A DNA stretch of 64,000 bases. Source: Novymonas esmeraldas (lineage: Eukaryota > Euglenozoa > Kinetoplastea > Trypanosomatida > Trypanosomatidae). Each line of letters begins with the position of its first letter. The stretch's first letter is position 1. Positions 31,914 through 41,300 of the stretch are shown here, piece after piece. The stretch is from positions 124,001 through 188,000 of the forward strand of contig JAECZO010000017.1 of the NCBI GenBank assembly GCA_019188245.1, given 5' to 3'. The notes beneath the pieces were generated by a model. It was not told the DNA's origin. It was given only the letters and a program-made list of their open reading frames with translations, and ran no database searches. The position numbers were made by a program, and so were the translations under genes.

Positions 31914-32756
31914 CTACTCCGCTGGTGCGGAGAGCATCTTGGCGATGTTGTCGAACCGCGCTGTCTGCGAGCGCAGCGTCTCCGCCTTCTCCTCTAACGC
32001 CGTCAGCTTGGCCAGCTCCTTGTCTCGCTCGGTGCGACTGGCGACGGCGCGGCGCCGCAGCATCTCGGCATCGCTCTCCAGCGCCTTGATGGTGCGCGTG
32101 CTGCGGTCCTTCTCCGTCGAGGCGGCCTCGTAGAGCTTCTTCGCCTCCCCCAGCTGCGCCTGAAAGGCGGCGAACCGCTCCACGTACTCGTCCACCTTCG
32201 CCTTCACCTCCGCCTGCGCCGCCGTGGCGGTGGCCAGATCTGCCGTCTCGGTTTCCAGTTGCTGCCGCAGTTCGGGGGCACGGCGAACGTTGTTCTCCGT
32301 CGCTCGTGTCAGCGCCTCCGTCTGACTCTCGCGCTTGGCGACAAGCTCATCAATCTTCTCTCGCCCGCTGCTAGCGTGCTCGTCGTAGATCTCCTTCTGT
32401 TTCTGGAGCATTTCCTTGCGCCCCAGCGCACGCTGCTCGCGCTGAGCCAAGTCTGTTGCCGACTCATCGGCCGCTGCGATCTGCCGTTTGAGCTCTTCTG
32501 ACATCTGCTTCCGCTGGAGCGCATCGTCGTCCTGCACCGCCTTGTACCGCGCCTCCGACTCGTCGTTCATTCTCTCCAGAGTTGTCTGCACGCTCTTCAG
32601 CTTGGACAGTTTCTCTTGCTCCACCTCGAGCTCCTTCTGCAGCTCCTCACTCTGCCGCACCTTGTTGTCGTAATCCTCCTGCTTCATCTCCAGCTCCAGC
32701 TCGCGGTCACGAATGCGAAGCAGCTGCTTCACAAGGCGCTCAGAAAGAGCCGACAT
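31914..32756 (-). CDS. Taxilin-like coiled-coil protein (280 aa)
   Basis: Nearly the whole protein, residues about 5-270, is one long predicted coiled coil rich in Glu, Lys, Gln, Arg and Ala. The layout of the second half, with YVERFAAFQAQLGEAKKLYE and then an EKDRSTRTIKALE stretch, recalls the taxilin signature in which a F-x-E-F-Q helix is followed by a K-S-N-E-V-F segment and Lys-rich heptads. Taxilins bind syntaxins, and in trypanosomatids several such coiled coils belong to the flagellum or the secretory system. At 280 residues it is shorter than animal taxilins (about 400-550). The start MSALSERLVK is the second Met of the frame; the residues before it are repeat-coded. It could instead be another kind of cytoskeletal coiled coil, since such proteins resemble one another by composition. 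Confidence 0.6.
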   Translation of the reverse strand: MSALSERLVKQLLRIRDRELELEMKQEDYDNKVRQSEELQKELEVEQEKLSKLKSVQTTLERMNDESEARYKAVQDDDALQRKQMSEELKRQIAAADESATDLAQREQRALGRKEMLQKQKEIYDEHASSGREKIDELVAKRESQTEALTRATENNVRRAPELRQQLETETADLATATAAQAEVKAKVDEYVERFAAFQAQLGEAKKLYEAASTEKDRSTRTIKALESDAEMLRRRAVASRTERDKELAKLTALEEKAETLRSQTARFDNIAKMLSAPAE

Positions 32757-33677
32757 GATGGGGCTGGCGTGGAAAGAGAAGGGGGGAGAGTGTATGTGTG
32801 CGTGTGTGTGTGTGTACGCGTGTGAAAGGAGAGGAGTGAGCTGTGTAGCGTCTCTCCGCTTCACTGGCCAGACGTGGAATCAAACAAAACAAAAAAACAC
32901 GTGACAAGTCGCGCGGACGTCAGCAATGATGGGAGCACAGCTGTGCTATGCACCGAAGTAGCAGCGGTTGCACAGAATGCCGAGAACACAGAGAGAAAGA
33001 AAAAAAAAAAAAACCGCAACAAACAAACGACACACGGCAACGCCAACGCTCAGACTTTCAACTCACACCACAGAAACACCGCGTCGTGCCGCACAGGGCG
33101 CGTTGGACCTGTGACTTATCAAAACAGCAGACAAACATCCGCGAAGAGAACAACAACAACAAAAAGACGGGGTGGGTATGGTAGACGGAGGTGAGGAGGG
33201 GCAGCAGGAGAGAGAGAAAGGGTAGACCAGTGTCACAAGATACACGCATGTGCATTCGCTGGTGCGTTCTCTACATCGCCACCTGCATGCATACATAGAC
33301 ACACAAATGCACATCGAGTCTCCCGACCGAGGTTGTTGCAGAGGAGCAGATGAGGACGGAGAGAGCGAGAGCAAGCGCGACCAGGTTGAGCTGCTGTACA
33401 GTCCCCTGCTCCTCGCGGCTTTGGCTGTTGCCCTGTGTGTGTGTATTTGAAGAGAAGGGGTGGAGGGGGCAAGAGGAGACGGAGACACATCTCCCTCCCT
33501 GTTTTCCTCGGTTGCAATGGATCAAGAGGGTCACCCCAATTCCGTGTCTTCCCCCCCCCCATCTGCACAGCAGAACTGACGAACAAGGCGCTCGAAGAGG
33601 CGGCCAAAAAAAAAAAAAAAAAGGGAGGGGCATGGCAAAGGGGGCCGGAGTGTCCTCTCTTCCCTGACGGTGAGAGG
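32757..33677. other. Spacer upstream of the taxilin-like gene
   Basis: No gene. It holds a purine tract at about 32773-32793 with TG repeats after it (probable acceptor region of the taxilin-like gene), A-runs at about 33000-33013 and 33605-33620, an AAC repeat near 33150 and a C10 run near 33551. The plus frame crossing 33435-34598 is antisense to the next gene. Confidence 0.55.
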
Positions 33678-35555
33678 TCAAGGCTGCAGGCGGTCGCGGA
33701 GGTCCTCTGCGACGAATTTTTTGAAGTTGGCCCCATCGCGGTTCGAGATTTCTGGAATGGTGAGGAACACGATCTTGCGCGGCGCTGTGGCGTCAAACAT
33801 GTAGAGCGTGACGTCGCCGCCGTAGTGAGCGAGGACGTCCTTGGTCACCTTTTGCAGCATGTTCTCGCACACGCCGCACGGAAAGAGCGGGTTCGCCTCC
33901 TTGTTCACGTTCATGCCGTGGACAAAGACCTCGCGCACACCCCACGTCGGCACGCCAAGCGCGGCGAGCTTTCCCATCGCGTTCTGCTCCGAGCAGCGCG
34001 ACCCGCTCGGCGTGCTCAGCTCGTAGTTGACCGCGATGACGCCGCGTCGCATGCACTGGCACCACGACCCTCTCGGTGTCCCCATCTCCTCGATGTCGGA
34101 TGGGATGGGAGCCTCGATCTGCTCCTGTGCTGTGTTGTGCAGGTTGTCGCCGTTACGGTGGCAGCGGCACGTGTTCACGTCCACAAATGTCAGCACGGAC
34201 GTGACCACCGGCCGCGTCGGGTCGTGCTTGCGCCAGCTGCAGTGTGCCCGTACACGGCAGAAGTTCAAGATCATGCGGGTCGCCTTGCTGAAGAAAGAGT
34301 CGGGGTCCTCCTTCTTGAGGTCGATGATGTTGAAGGCCTCGTCGTTGCCGCAGCGCGACCGCACGAGCGCACACGCATCCATCACAAACGGTGCGACCTG
34401 CAGCTGTGCAAAGGCCAGCGCCGTCAGGTTCAACAGGTCGCCGACGGTTTTGAGAAACGCGGGCAGGACGACGGGTGCCTCGACGCGCGGGAAGGCGAGC
34501 AGCGCCGTCTGCAGCGGCGTCTTTGTGTCCACGTCGCGCAGCGCCGACAGCGTCAGGAACGCCTCGGCCCAGCGCGGCGCTACCCTGGCGGCCAGTGAGT
34601 CAAACGCGGTGTTGCCCAGCACCTGCATGTCCCCGACGGTGCGGATGCCCTGCGCGTCCAAGAAACCGTAGAAGGCGTCCATCTCGTCCTCCGACAGCGC
34701 GTCGGCCATGACGTGCTGGCCCCACTGGCGCAGGCTGATCTCGGATGTCTGGGCCTGCTTCGGCGAGACGGGCTTGTCTGCGTGCACGTAGAGGCAGCTG
34801 ATCCCGTTGCGGCACGACTTGTTGAAGCGGCACATGGTGGGGACGACAGCCGGCAGCACCTTGGCCGCCTTCAGCCCCAGCGCGAAGAAGTACCCCGCGG
34901 TTGGTTGGATCTGACTCTGCGCCAGACGAACGTTCTGCCCGGCACGCGCGGCGGTCACCGGCAGGCGTGGCAGCGTGTCCAGCCGCATCCGCCACGCACC
35001 GGGGCGGAAGTGGATGCGCTCGCAGGTGCAGCCCGTTCTCTCGCACCCGAGAAAGCAGCGGTGCACCTTCTTGGGTGACACGTAGAACCGAATCGGCGGC
35101 GGCTCGACATCGCGCTTGTGAAAAAGGAAGAAGGCCACACCCGCACTCGTGCCCAGCGTCCCAGAGGTGCTGTTCGCGGCGAAGGAGTTGCCCAGGGTCA
35201 CCGCAGGCGGGGCGCGGCTGTGCTCTGTCGGGGATGAGCGGCTGTGCGTGAGCGGTGACCGGTCCGTTAGTGGACGGTGCCCCGGGGTGGAGGGGTGCAG
35301 CAGTGGCGTGTGGCGATCGGACGCGTCGGTGACAGGGGTCGTGGGGAACTCTGCTGGTGGGGCCACCACCTGGGAGTAGAGATGGGTGCTCCCCACCGAG
35401 CGAGCAATGAAGACGTCGTCGTCATACGGCAGCGCCGCCTGTTCTACGGGGAGGGCGAGGACTACGTAAGATTGCGCCTGTTGCGCCTCCTTTAGCGGAA
35501 GATAGCCCTTGTAGAAGGGGATGGAGTTGAACGTCTGCGCGGCGAGCTCCGACAT
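33678..35555 (-). CDS. CCCH zinc-finger protein with cytidine-deaminase-like domain (625 aa)
   Basis: Two families of motif occur in one chain. A Cys-rich element lies at 167-182 (C167, C171, C176, C178, H182), and a CCCH-type finger C-x5-C-x5-C-x3-H at 242-258 (C242, C248, C254, H258), of the kind that binds RNA. After a helical middle (about 270-390) comes a domain with the cytidine-deaminase fold pattern: a strand GVIAVNYELS, then SRCSEQNAMGKLAALG with C521 and E523, and PCGVC with C560 and C563. C-x-E plus PCxxC is the zinc site and the catalytic glutamate of free-nucleoside and blasticidin-type deaminases, so the site looks complete. The product is probably an RNA-binding deaminase acting on cytidine. 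From memory, a survey of the deaminase fold defined a kinetoplastid clade typified by LmjF36.5940 that may be this gene. The start MSELAAQT is the first ATG after the predicted acceptor at 35623. Confidence 0.82.
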   Translation of the reverse strand: MSELAAQTFNSIPFYKGYLPLKEAQQAQSYVVLALPVEQAALPYDDDVFIARSVGSTHLYSQVVAPPAEFPTTPVTDASDRHTPLLHPSTPGHRPLTDRSPLTHSRSSPTEHSRAPPAVTLGNSFAANSTSGTLGTSAGVAFFLFHKRDVEPPPIRFYVSPKKVHRCFLGCERTGCTCERIHFRPGAWRMRLDTLPRLPVTAARAGQNVRLAQSQIQPTAGYFFALGLKAAKVLPAVVPTMCRFNKSCRNGISCLYVHADKPVSPKQAQTSEISLRQWGQHVMADALSEDEMDAFYGFLDAQGIRTVGDMQVLGNTAFDSLAARVAPRWAEAFLTLSALRDVDTKTPLQTALLAFPRVEAPVVLPAFLKTVGDLLNLTALAFAQLQVAPFVMDACALVRSRCGNDEAFNIIDLKKEDPDSFFSKATRMILNFCRVRAHCSWRKHDPTRPVVTSVLTFVDVNTCRCHRNGDNLHNTAQEQIEAPIPSDIEEMGTPRGSWCQCMRRGVIAVNYELSTPSGSRCSEQNAMGKLAALGVPTWGVREVFVHGMNVNKEANPLFPCGVCENMLQKVTKDVLAHYGGDVTLYMFDATAPRKIVFLTIPEISNRDGANFKKFVAEDLRDRLQP

Positions 35556-35622
35556 TCTTCTGTTGAGGGAGTGGAGACACGGAGACGCACGCGCACGCTG
35601 GTGCACCGTCACCTTCGCTGAC

Positions 35623-35660
35623 CTGCAGAGTTCAGAGAAGGAGAAAGAGAGGAAAGTGGA
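35623..35660 (-). promoter_or_regulatory. Predicted trans-splice acceptor for the deaminase-like gene
   Basis: A clean C/T tract on the minus strand (complement of 35632-35660) is followed by AG at 35623-35624. The leader would be about 67 nt and the next ATG is at 35555. Confidence 0.5.
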
Positions 35661-36376
35661 GCTGCACCGGCTCACACACCAGTACGTAGACTATGAACGC
35701 GGCTGTGGGGATGGCACACAGACCCGCATCAATGGAGAGGGAGACAGAGAGAGTTGAGGAGAGGCTCCACGAACGTGTCCTGTGTCGCCGCGATGCAGGA
35801 AAGGGGAAGGGGGTGGGAGGGAAAAGAGCTGCGCTGTCGTGCAACTATCCTACATACAGAGGTGACTCGAAAAGGAAAAAAAAAAAAAGAGACACGAACT
35901 GCCGCGGTGCGAGTCGCCGTCCTTGGTCTTCGCCACGTGCACCGCAGAGCGACGCACACACGAGTCGTGAAGGAGAGAATCTGGAAGAGAGGGAAGGGAA
36001 GGGAGAGAGGAAGGGAGGTGCCAGAGTGTGTGTGTGAGAGGGAGAGAGAGAGCGCAACGAGCACCTGCTCGAAATCGGGTGAGTAAACACAGGCGAGCGT
36101 ACCGCCGGAAGAGAGAAGGCGAGATAAGCTAAGAAGTGGTAGCAGGAGAACGTCGAGTGTGGGGGTGGAGGAAGTGAGAGAGGGGCGGACGAACACAGAA
36201 AAAAGGAGACGAAAAAAAAAAAAAGGCGATGGAAGAGGGCAGTGGTGGCTGCACACACACACACACACACACACAGGACACCACAAGACGCTCGTCGGCG
36301 TGCTATTCCGTGTGTGCAGGGCAAGAGAACCGCCTCCGCTCCCTTCCACTGACAAAGAGAGCTGTGTGTGCGTTTG

Positions 36377-36435
36377 TGTGTCTGTGTCTGTGTCTGTGTC
36401 TGTGTCTGTGTGTGGGTGGTTTTTTTTTTTTTTTT
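36377..36435 (+). repeat. (TGTGTC)n array followed by T16
   Basis: A hexamer array of about five to six TGTGTC units runs straight into a TG/G stretch and then 16 T. It sits in the spacer between the deaminase-like and the 400-residue genes. Confidence 0.75.
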
Positions 36436-37050
36436 GATTGGGTGTTTGTGCGAGTGAGATGAGGAAAAGGTGGAGAAATGTCCAAGAAACGAGCCGTACG
36501 CTGCGGGTGTGTGTGTGTGTGTGTGTGAAGCGTTGACGGGAAAGGGGGGACCGTGCGACAGCGTTTTGGTGGGTCAATATGGGAGAAGAGGAATGAGAGG
36601 GAGGGGGGAAAGGGTGGGGAGAGAGAGAGGATCGTGGGACAGTTCTGCGACGTGGAAACTCACGAATACACACACACGTCACAACAGCAGCGATGCTATG
36701 CACTTCTCAGCGAGTTCGTCACCCTGTTTTCCTTCTCTTGACCGGGTGCGGTCCACCATCAACGCTCCACGTCACCGGCACCGCGCGCACAAGCTACCAC
36801 ACCCACCCACGCCGCGACGCGCACAACAGTATGAGTGCAAGACGGTGGGGCGATGGTGGGGTTGACAGCTATAGCTTCCTCAGAAGAGGGTCTTGATGTT
36901 TCTTTCTCTTCCTCTGGTGCTGCTGCTGCTGCGAGTGTCCTCCAGCGCGGCATACCTGGTGGGTGACCATCGGACACAGAACAACAACAAAAAAAAAAAA
37001 GAAGCATGATACTGTACAATGCGACTGTAGGAGTTCGGGGAAGTGGCGAG

Positions 37051-38253
37051 TTAATCGCACCTCCACTTCTTCCCAGACAGAAACGCCGCGCCGAAGAGGT
37101 CGGCGTCGTAGTCGAAGAGAGGGTCGAGTGTGAAGGACTGCACGCAGTCGTCCGGCTCCTCAACGACGTCGTGAAGTTGTGCAGTCACGTCCATGAGGCG
37201 TGCCCGCGGTTGCGAGGGGATCGATTGGCAGTCGACGCCTCCCTGCGCGTCCTCGAGACCAGGAAGCTCAACGCTCTCCGCAGAGGACGCCACACTCCAG
37301 GCATCGCTGTCGCGTCGCTTGTGCGGCTCAAGATCGGCGCAGCTCAGCGTCTCCTCCGTGGGCTGCGTCACCGGCACCCGCGGCCCCTCTATCCGAGATG
37401 GTGAGACGTCTTCAGCATCGACACCGTCGACACTCAGTATCTCGTCCAATGTGAGGTGCGTGTGAGGGACAGGGACCTGAGGAGCGGCGTCGATCGGGTC
37501 CTCGGCGCCACTGCCTCGCAGAGGCGCGCAGCGGCCGACGTCGAAGTCAACAAAGTTGTCGAAGCTGGTCGACACCTCCGTCACACCCTTGTTGAAGAAC
37601 GTGACCAGGTTGCCGGTGTGCGTGCCCTCCCCCACCTCCACCGTCTCCAGCTCGTCTCCGGCGATCTCACCTGTCCACAGTGGCGCTGCGGCACCGCCGT
37701 CGGTGGCCCCCGCAGCTGCTGCCGCCGCCCCGATGCCGGCGGAGCGAGAAACCCGCCGCGCGCCGCGGTGTACGCGAGATGCGGGTGGCGGTGCCTCGGC
37801 GCGCGAGTGCAGCACGCCAGGCGCGCGGTGCTGCGCTTGCGCCGCTTGCTGTGTTTGTAGCTCGTGCAGCTGTAGACGTCGGCGCAGGTCGGCGTGCGCG
37901 GAGACGGGCATCTCAGACTGCGGCACAGACTCGCACAACTCCTCCGCGGCGTGTCCGTCGTCGTCGGTCCCCTCTATCTGCGCGAGCGCTGCCTCCTTGT
38001 CCGCCGAGCTCAGCTGGAGAAAGCCAGCAACGAATTCCAGTGCTCCCTCCTCGCGACTGTTCATGAACGCCTCCAGCGCCGCCTCCACCGTGTCCGAGGC
38101 AAGAGGGCCGGAGGCGGACGAGGGGTCGGCATGGGTCACGTGCCTCCGCTGCGCCGGCACGCTGGTGGCCTCGGACACGGTGCTGGCGGTGCGCTGCCCG
38201 GCGGAGAAGCGCTCGACCGCACGGCCAAGATCGCTGCGGCTCCGCTCCATCAT
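37051..38253 (-). CDS. Acidic protein of unknown function (400 aa)
   Basis: No family recognised. The first ATG is the pair coding MMERSRSDLG; the frame extends to 38298 only with a non-ATG codon. Residues about 55-110 form a helical, Ala/Glu-rich region (SDTVEAALEAFMNSREEGAL). Then come a Gln/Ala/His stretch (about 125-150) and a Gly/Ala-rich linker (180-200). The second half is acidic, with separate short hydrophobic-acidic motifs such as GNLVTFFNKG, TSFDNFVDFD, HLTLDEILS and SFTLDPLFDYDADLF near the C-terminus. The last of these, aromatic and hydrophobic residues set among Asp, looks like linear docking motifs for partner proteins. No membrane span or signal is seen. It may be an adaptor or cytoskeletal protein, but nothing in the sequence proves it. 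On its upstream side lies the 7.4 kb stretch without genes. Confidence 0.72.
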   Translation of the reverse strand: MMERSRSDLGRAVERFSAGQRTASTVSEATSVPAQRRHVTHADPSSASGPLASDTVEAALEAFMNSREEGALEFVAGFLQLSSADKEAALAQIEGTDDDGHAAEELCESVPQSEMPVSAHADLRRRLQLHELQTQQAAQAQHRAPGVLHSRAEAPPPASRVHRGARRVSRSAGIGAAAAAAGATDGGAAAPLWTGEIAGDELETVEVGEGTHTGNLVTFFNKGVTEVSTSFDNFVDFDVGRCAPLRGSGAEDPIDAAPQVPVPHTHLTLDEILSVDGVDAEDVSPSRIEGPRVPVTQPTEETLSCADLEPHKRRDSDAWSVASSAESVELPGLEDAQGGVDCQSIPSQPRARLMDVTAQLHDVVEEPDDCVQSFTLDPLFDYDADLFGAAFLSGKKWRCD

Positions 38254-38313
38254 CACTGCCGTGGCATCCAAGCCACTCGTGCAGCGGAGGCGGAGCAAGG
38301 AAACAAAAGTGCA

Positions 38314-38360
38314 CTGGAAAGAAAAAAAAAAAAATAAGAAGGGAGGCAGAGAAAGCAGAG
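38314..38360 (-). promoter_or_regulatory. Predicted trans-splice acceptor for the 400-residue gene
   Basis: A T-rich tract on the minus strand (complement of 38316-38360, including an A-run on the plus strand) is followed at once by AG at 38314-38315. The leader would be about 60 nt. Confidence 0.5.
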
Positions 38361-41300
38361 GCGATGGTGCACCCCTCGTCAGCGTCGCTGCGACCGAGTG
38401 CGTCTTTTCGTCTCTTCGTCTTTCTCTCTTGTGTGTTGTTTGGAACGTGCGAGATGGTGCTCCCCCCTCTCCTTCTTCCTTCCGCGTCCGTCATGTGGTG
38501 AAGGAGTGATGGAGGGAGGGCCACAGTACGGGCAGCAAGAACACCCAAGCAGAGAGAGAGAGACGTGGATGTGGGGGGAAGGGAGACGAGCCACCACACA
38601 GAACCTGATGGCCCGAGATCGAGGGTCACCTCAGCATACTGCCTCACCTCTGCACTGCCTCCACTGCTTGTGGATGGAGGCCTGAGTGGGCGGAGGAGGT
38701 GGTGGAGCGGGAGGAGGATGGAACAGGAGCACGGTAGTTGGCTGGAGAGGTGTGTGTGGTGAGCCACCGACAGCACCCCCAACAGTGAAGCACCGCCGCG
38801 CACACCTGCATCCCTCTACTCCACCCTCCGTTCGCCCGCTACACGTTCACGTCCGCCCCCCTCCAGCATGACCACTTGAAGAAAAAAAAAAAAAGGAAGT
38901 AGTCCTGTGCAGTTCGCCTCACTGCGCTGTTGCTCTTTGTTGTTGTTCTTGTTCGGAGAGAGGGAAGGAGGAGGAGAGAGAGGCAAGACCGCACGTGAGA
39001 GAGAGAAAGACACCCTGCCACACTTCACCTGTGTGTTTGTGTGTGCGCGCGGCATCTACTGTCCGCTGCTCGCGGTAGTGGGAGGAGGGGTGGTGGTGGC
39101 GATGCCGGTGCGCAGGTCAGCGCTCGTCTATTCCTCGATGAAAGAGAAGGAGGGAGAGGAGATGAGGTACGCACTTGTCCAGTGGGAAAAGGGAAAGAAA
39201 AAAATGAAGGTAGGGGTAGAAAAAAGAGAGAGAGATACACACACACACACACTGAAAGAGGGCGGCGGGGCCGCACCGTCGAGAAGACACTGGGAGAAAG
39301 ACACACACACAAATACGCACGCATTCACAAGAAGAGACACACAAACATATTCATAGAAGGAGGGCGAGAGAGAGAGATGCGGCACGAGAGAGCTCCCACA
39401 AACGAACAAAACGAGGAAGGAGGGTGTGTGTGTGTGTGTGATGGGAAGATGCTGAGCCGTGGAGCAGATGAGCGCTCACCGAGCGAATCTCTTCCCAGAA
39501 GAGAAGTGAGGGAGGGAGGGGAGAAGGAAGAGCAAGAAAGAAGACGACACACGCACACAGAGATAAAACGCATGGACATCCACACAGTAAGAGAAAAGAT
39601 GGGGTCGTGCTCGCTACACACGAGCCGGTCCATCATGACGAGAGAGAGAGGGGCAAGAGCAAGTGAGCACAAATCTGATGCATCCTCCCACACAAAGAGA
39701 GAGAGGAGAGTGAAACAGAACAAACAGAGAACAGGAGGGGTTGGGAGGGGGGAAGGAAAAGACACTTACACTCACACACGCAGACACACTCACACACACA
39801 GAAAGAAACACGGTGGAAGGGGAGCAAAAAAAAAAAAAAAAAAGAGAGTGGGGAAGAACGGAGAAGGCAGCAACGCCTCCCTTCAGCGGGGTGGGGGTGG
39901 GGAGAGAGAGAGACGAGGACGCACAAGGCGTGGTGGAGAGGAGCTGCACGTCGCACCCCTGTGTGTGAGGCGGACAGGGAGCTTTACAGCAAAGGCCCTG
40001 CTGTGCATCTCGCGTGTCGATCTCTCGTGGAGGAATGCAGAGAGTGAGAGAGAAAGGGTTGTGTGTCTGTGGGCAGTCACTTTTTCCACTCTCCTCTGCG
40101 TCCCTCTCTCTCCCACAAAAAAAAAAAAAAAGACGTCACGGGACGGTCATGCAGGAGCGACGAGGGCAAGAACGCCGAACGGCGTCTCTGAATCCGCGCT
40201 CTGCGCCTTTCTCTCCACACGCCTTCATAGGCGAACAACAACAACAACCAAAACAAAACCCACGCACGCCCGTGGCTAGCGTGAACTTGTGTGGAATGAA
40301 ACGTTGCTTTTGAGAATCAAAACGTGCTCCACAGGCGCAGTCTCTTGTTTTCTCTCCTGTGGTTGCTGTTGTCTTTCTTTTTGATGGTGTTGCCGTGGCA
40401 GCAACACGATGGACAGCTGTGAAGAGGAGCGGAAGCGGATGCGGCCATCACAGACAGGCCGATGCACCAATGGCAAAAAAAAGTGATAGTGTGACGTAGC
40501 GCAAGCGTGATGAGCTACCGGGTGGAAGAGGACTGAGAATCATCGCCTTTTCACGCAGTTGCATCATCCTCCGTCCTCTGCAGGCACCTGAAGAGTGCCA
40601 GTCAGCCAGCCAGCCTGTCTCGCCTCACCTCCTCTCACCCTTTCCACCCATTGGCCCATGGGAGAGCGCGGGGGAAGGGAGAGAGGGAGCGGAAAGATGA
40701 GACGCTACCGTCAACGAAGAAAAGAAAAAAAGAAAAAAAAAACGGCAACAAAAAAAGGAGACACGGCGAGACGAGAAAGAGAACACAGCAACCCAACGTC
40801 GTGTACATGCCATGCACGGCGTACACTGCGGAGGAGGCGGCATAACACACACGTCATCTAGCGCCGATCTGCGAGGGAAGAGTGAGGTGGGGAGGGGGCA
40901 GATATGGTCTCCGGGAGGACCACATTGTCCACCTCCTCCCCCTCCTCCCCACTTTCACACATCTTTGGTCCACGTGCTCCCTCCCCACCTTCCACCGTTA
41001 CCTTCGTTCTCAGGCTGCTGCGGAGCCTCGCGCGTTGGCGGCGATGGTTCTGAGACGTCGCGTCTGGCCCTCGCACAAATGGCACTGGGTCAGCTGCGAG
41101 ACGCAATGGGACGAGAAAAAGGGGAGTAGAGCACTCAGCTGATATGAAGTAACGGAACCACACACAGACACACACAAAAGACGGAAGAAAAGACGGTCGG
41201 GGGAAAAAAAAAAGCGAGAGAAGAAGAGGCGGTGGCATGCAGAGCTAAACAGCTTGAAGGCACCGTTGTTGCTGATAGACGCCGAGACATCTTCACAGAC

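Larger units (their letters stand above)
35556..37050. other. Spacer with (TGTGTC)n and T16
   Basis: No gene in 1.5 kb. It holds A-runs at about 35877-35890 and 36210-36225, (CA)n at about 36252-36274, a TGTGTC hexamer array at about 36377-36409 followed by T16 at 36420-36435, TG repeats at 36508-36527, and an A-run at about 36990-37001 near the stop of the 400-residue gene. Confidence 0.55.

Noticed and set aside
33435-34598. Plus-strand open frame of 387 codons
   Set aside because: Antisense to the deaminase-like gene, which has real motifs on the other strand.
37051-38253. IFT43-like identity for the 400-residue acidic protein
   Set aside because: The short acidic-aromatic motifs recall intraflagellar-transport adaptors, but the order and residues do not match well enough to name it.
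39041-40279. Plus-strand open frame of 412 codons in the 7.4 kb gap
   Set aside because: It is a translation of purine-rich and CA repeats (runs of Arg, Glu, Gly, Lys and His-Thr); stops are rare in such sequence by chance.
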